Of a stretch of DNA of 64,000 nt, positions 61,919-64,000 are shown piece after piece; within the stretch, counting starts at the first letter, position 1; each line of letters opens with the position of its first letter. This DNA comes from G016234445 sp964438865 (GTDB lineage: Bacteria > Chloroflexota > Dehalococcoidia > Tepidiformales > Tepidiformaceae), in the NCBI GenBank assembly GCA_964438865.1, contig CAYTMI010000001.1:496001-560000 (forward strand). Direction: 5' to 3'. Below the pieces are notes generated by a model, which had not been told where the DNA came from, searched no databases, and saw nothing but the letters and a program-made list of their open reading frames with translations. Position numbers and translations under genes: made by a program.

Positions 61919-62710
61919 TCAGTTCAGGCACTCGGGACGGAGAACGGTGGTCTTCAGGAAGTTGAGAATCTCGGCGGTGGTCGCGTTGTGGCCGGTCTGT
62001 TTCTTCAGCTCCCGGCGCAGCGCCTCCAGCACCGGTTCCGAGCAGAGCGTCTTGGCCAGCGAACGCGGTGACGTCGCCCGGCGAACCTTCCATAGCTCAT
62101 CGATCTGATGCTTCTTGAGCGAGTCTTTCGTTATGAAAAGGAGCTTTTCGATCTTCTTGGACGGGGTCTCTTCGCCAAGAAGGTCGACCTCGATGGTCAA
62201 CGTCACGTCGACAAGTGGCCCGCCGGCGATTGTAGCGGCGTTCTTGGGTTCCAGATGGTAGACCTGCCAGTGCTGGCCGTTCGTCAGAATTGCCCACTCC
62301 ACGCCTTCGTTGATCGCATAGGCCTTGACCTGGGCGAGGTGCTTCTCCGCGAGCTTCGTGGTGACCCGCTTGATTTCGACGAATGCGACCAGCTGCTTGT
62401 CGATCCGGACGCCGTAGTCGGCGAACTCGCCCTTCACCTGGTACTCGCCGGTGAGGTCCGCGAACGGATCAAAGCCGAGGCCGTCACAGAGGAATTTATG
62501 AACGAAGACGCTGGTGTTCGCCTCTACTGCGTCAGCTTCGATGAGCACGGGCAGGATCTTCGCAGCCTGGCGTAGCTCGAGTTTGATCCTCTCCCGGGCG
62601 TCGATTTCCCACTTGGGTGCGCTGGGGGGCGCCTTCGCGGTCTTAGGGGTTTCCTGGGGGGCTTCTTGGGTCAAGGGAAAGCTCCTTGGGACACGCGCAG
62701 CCGTGGCCAT
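61919..62710 (-). CDS. HsdR N-terminal-type nuclease domain protein
   Basis: The 263-residue product carries the PD-(D/E)xK nuclease core of type I restriction HsdR N-terminal domains: DYGVRIDKQLVAFVEIKRV, with the E-x-K pair (about residues 115-117) and the upstream acidic D. LTNGQHWQVYHL and VEWAIL surround it. There is no helicase domain and no HsdM/HsdS nearby, so it is a stand-alone nuclease-like protein. A Pro/Ala-rich N-terminal 35 residues precedes the domain. It is paired with the PH-domain gene. Confidence 0.75.
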   Translation of the reverse strand: MATAARVPRSFPLTQEAPQETPKTAKAPPSAPKWEIDARERIKLELRQAAKILPVLIEADAVEANTSVFVHKFLCDGLGFDPFADLTGEYQVKGEFADYGVRIDKQLVAFVEIKRVTTKLAEKHLAQVKAYAINEGVEWAILTNGQHWQVYHLEPKNAATIAGGPLVDVTLTIEVDLLGEETPSKKIEKLLFITKDSLKKHQIDELWKVRRATSPRSLAKTLCSEPVLEALRRELKKQTGHNATTAEILNFLKTTVLRPECLN

Positions 62711-62853
62711 CGTGGGATTATGCTGGCGCGACTCTACCCGAAGCCACGTGTGTTGTCGCGTTGCCTCGGCACACACGCTCCACTCACCCCTTCGGCGCCC
62801 TCCCCGCCCAGCCGCTACCATTCCCCCCATAACCACCACCGGAGGCGTGAACC

Positions 62854-63606
62854 ATGAAGCTGGAAGACGTGAAGAAGGTCGGGCAACTTGGCGGCGGCGT
62901 GATGGGCGGCGGCATCGCCCAGGTCCTCGCCATCGGCGGGTACCCCGTGCTCATCCGCGACATCGACGACGAGGTCATCGAGGCGACGCGCGAGTCCGTG
63001 TTCGATGGCAAGTGGGGGATCAAGCGCGCGGTCGAACTCGGCAAGCTGAAGTTCGACGACGCGCTCGCGGCGATGGGGAAGATCAGCTTCACGACGAAGC
63101 TGGACGACCTGGCGGACTGCGACGTCATCATCGAAGCCATCCCCGAGCGCCTCGAACTGAAGCAGGAAGTCTTCAAGGAACTCGACCGGATCGTGAAGCC
63201 GGGGGCCATCTTCGCCTCCAACACCTCCGGGTTCTGCATCGCCGACCTCGCCCGCGACCTGCCGGATTCGCGCAAGGAACGGTTCGTCGGCATGCACTTT
63301 TCGAACCCCGTGCCGACGATGCGGATGTGCGAAGTCGTCTACACGCCGGAGACGAGCGAAGAGACGAGCGCGACCATCAAGGGGCTGGCCGAGGCCTCTG
63401 GGAAGGCCGTCTCGATGGTGAAGGACGCACCCGGCACCTACGGGTTCCTCCTGAACCGGATCTTCGGGGCCGCCCGCCGCGAAGCCGTCGCCATCGTCGA
63501 AGCCGGGATCGCCTCGAAAGAGGACATCGACAAGGCGATGATCACGGGCCGCAACTGGCCCGCCGGCTTCTTCGGCAACCGCGGCGGTATCGGCGGCCAG
63601 TGGTAG
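62854..63606 (+). CDS. 3-hydroxyacyl-CoA dehydrogenase, short form
   Basis: The 250-residue product has the NAD-binding fold GQLGGGVMGGGIAQVLAIGG, then IRDIDDEVIEATR, CDVIIEAIPERLELKQEVF (Glu-rich motif) and ASNTSGFCIADLA with GMHFSNPVPTM (His). The C-terminus stops at ITGRNWPAGFFGNRGG, about 30-40 residues short of the usual helical dimerisation end. Either this is a shorter branch or the end is missing. It fits the acyl-CoA theme and is convergent with the CoA transferase. Confidence 0.85.
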   Translation: MKLEDVKKVGQLGGGVMGGGIAQVLAIGGYPVLIRDIDDEVIEATRESVFDGKWGIKRAVELGKLKFDDALAAMGKISFTTKLDDLADCDVIIEAIPERLELKQEVFKELDRIVKPGAIFASNTSGFCIADLARDLPDSRKERFVGMHFSNPVPTMRMCEVVYTPETSEETSATIKGLAEASGKAVSMVKDAPGTYGFLLNRIFGAARREAVAIVEAGIASKEDIDKAMITGRNWPAGFFGNRGGIGGQW

Positions 63607-63627
63607 CCGCCGCGGGCTGAGGGCGGG

Positions 63628-64000
63628 CTATTCCAGGGCGCCGGTGGCGGCGAGTTCGGCGATGCGGTCGGGGTCGTAGCCGAGGATCGTTTCCAGCACC
63701 TCCAAGGTGTCGCGGCCGAGCGTCGGGGCGCAGGTGTGGACCACGGCCGGCGTCCGCGAAAGCCGGTGGCGGGAGCCTTCCACCACCGTCTTCCCGTGGA
63801 TCGGGTGGTCCAGGGTGACGAAGTGGCCGCGGTGTTGCAGTTGCGGGTCGGCGATGGCGGCGAGGCTGTTCTGGAGGTGGGAGACGGGGACGCCGGCAGC
63901 CTGGAGCGCCGCCTCCACCGCCTTCGGGTCGCGGCTGGATGTCCACGCCGAGAGCACAGCATCGAGTTCAGCGCGACGGGCGACCCGGCCGTCGCTGGTG
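63628..64000 (-). CDS. CaiB/BaiF family CoA transferase, C-terminal part (partial)
   Basis: The frame runs from the right edge to a stop at 63628. The last 120 residues show the C-terminal small domain of type III CoA transferases: ALQAAGVPVSHLQNSLAAIADPQLQHRGHFVTLDHP, quoted in part, then HRLSRTPAVVHTCAPTLGRDT and ILGYDPDRIAEL. The rest lies outside the window. It is the second CaiB-type gene of this segment. Confidence 0.85.
   Translation of the reverse strand, partial: TSDGRVARRAELDAVLSAWTSSRDPKAVEAALQAAGVPVSHLQNSLAAIADPQLQHRGHFVTLDHPIHGKTVVEGSRHRLSRTPAVVHTCAPTLGRDTLEVLETILGYDPDRIAELAATGALE

Noticed and set aside
61919..62710. Complete type I restriction-modification system
   Set aside because: Only an HsdR_N-like nuclease domain is encoded; helicase, methylase and specificity subunits are absent.

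Overview
This is a GC-rich (about two-thirds GC by eye) bacterial chromosome segment. It is densely packed and has no insertion sequence, prophage, CRISPR array or rRNA that I can see. The gene flavour suggests Chloroflexota, most likely a Dehalococcoidia/Tepidiforma-like lineage: flavin-dependent ThyX, CaiB/BaiF CoA transferases, DUF3352 and DUF1786 proteins, and many small lipoproteins with Thr/Pro-rich linkers. That placement is an inference from gene families and was not tested by any search. Family names come from motif recognition only.

Layout. 0-10 kb: a PEP/pyruvate-binding protein cut by the left edge, an ImuB-like Y-family polymerase relative behind a perfect LexA-type operator, hypothetical and lipoprotein genes, valS, and a DUF433/DUF5615 toxin-antitoxin pair. 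10-23.5 kb: membrane proteins and an MFS carrier, DUF1786, a flavin-binding split-barrel protein, fabF, thyX, DinB, a second and AT-richer DUF433/DUF5615 pair, a hot-dog protein, DUF3352 and DUF1028. 23.5-28.5 kb: an envelope/stress cassette (Cys-repeat surface protein, GlsB-like, DUF6458-like, PRC-barrel, a 39-residue membrane peptide, CsbD, a Crp/Fnr regulator). Several of its units share a GGACAGAC motif upstream. 28.5-34 kb: hydrolases, a HAD phosphatase, a hydrolase-PKD fusion, tRNA-Pro(CGG), and a lower-GC Sll1717-like P-loop ATPase beside the tRNA. 34-38.7 kb: a compact aminotransferase / acyltransferase / ATP-grasp operon that looks like an uncharacterised small-molecule or surface-modification pathway. 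38.7-48 kb: amidase with a Ser-less alpha/beta hydrolase, purM, a cluster of secreted/membrane proteins of unknown function containing a recently duplicated gene pair, purF, and a membrane-protein gene broken by a 17-bp tandem duplication. 48-64 kb: FAD monooxygenase, MFS carriers, aldo/keto reductase, a PHB-depolymerase-like esterase, CoA transferases, a CDF metal transporter, a TetR-methyltransferase operon with a clear operator-promoter, malQ, a PH-domain plus HsdR_N-nuclease pair, and 3-hydroxyacyl-CoA dehydrogenase.

How genes work together. Housekeeping functions (valS, fabF, thyX, purM, purF, malQ) are scattered singly rather than in classical operons. Acyl-CoA metabolism is suggested by two CaiB-type transferases, a hydroxyacyl-CoA dehydrogenase and a hot-dog protein. 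Accessory or defence-like content is spread out: two TA pairs, an orphan antitoxin-like peptide, the Sll1717-like ATPase at a tRNA, and the nuclease/PH pair. Four copies of a roughly 30-bp imperfect palindrome lie between genes from 15 to 23.5 kb. No gap longer than 300 bases lacks a gene; the longest are 16869-17147 and 23662-23939, described under the repeats.
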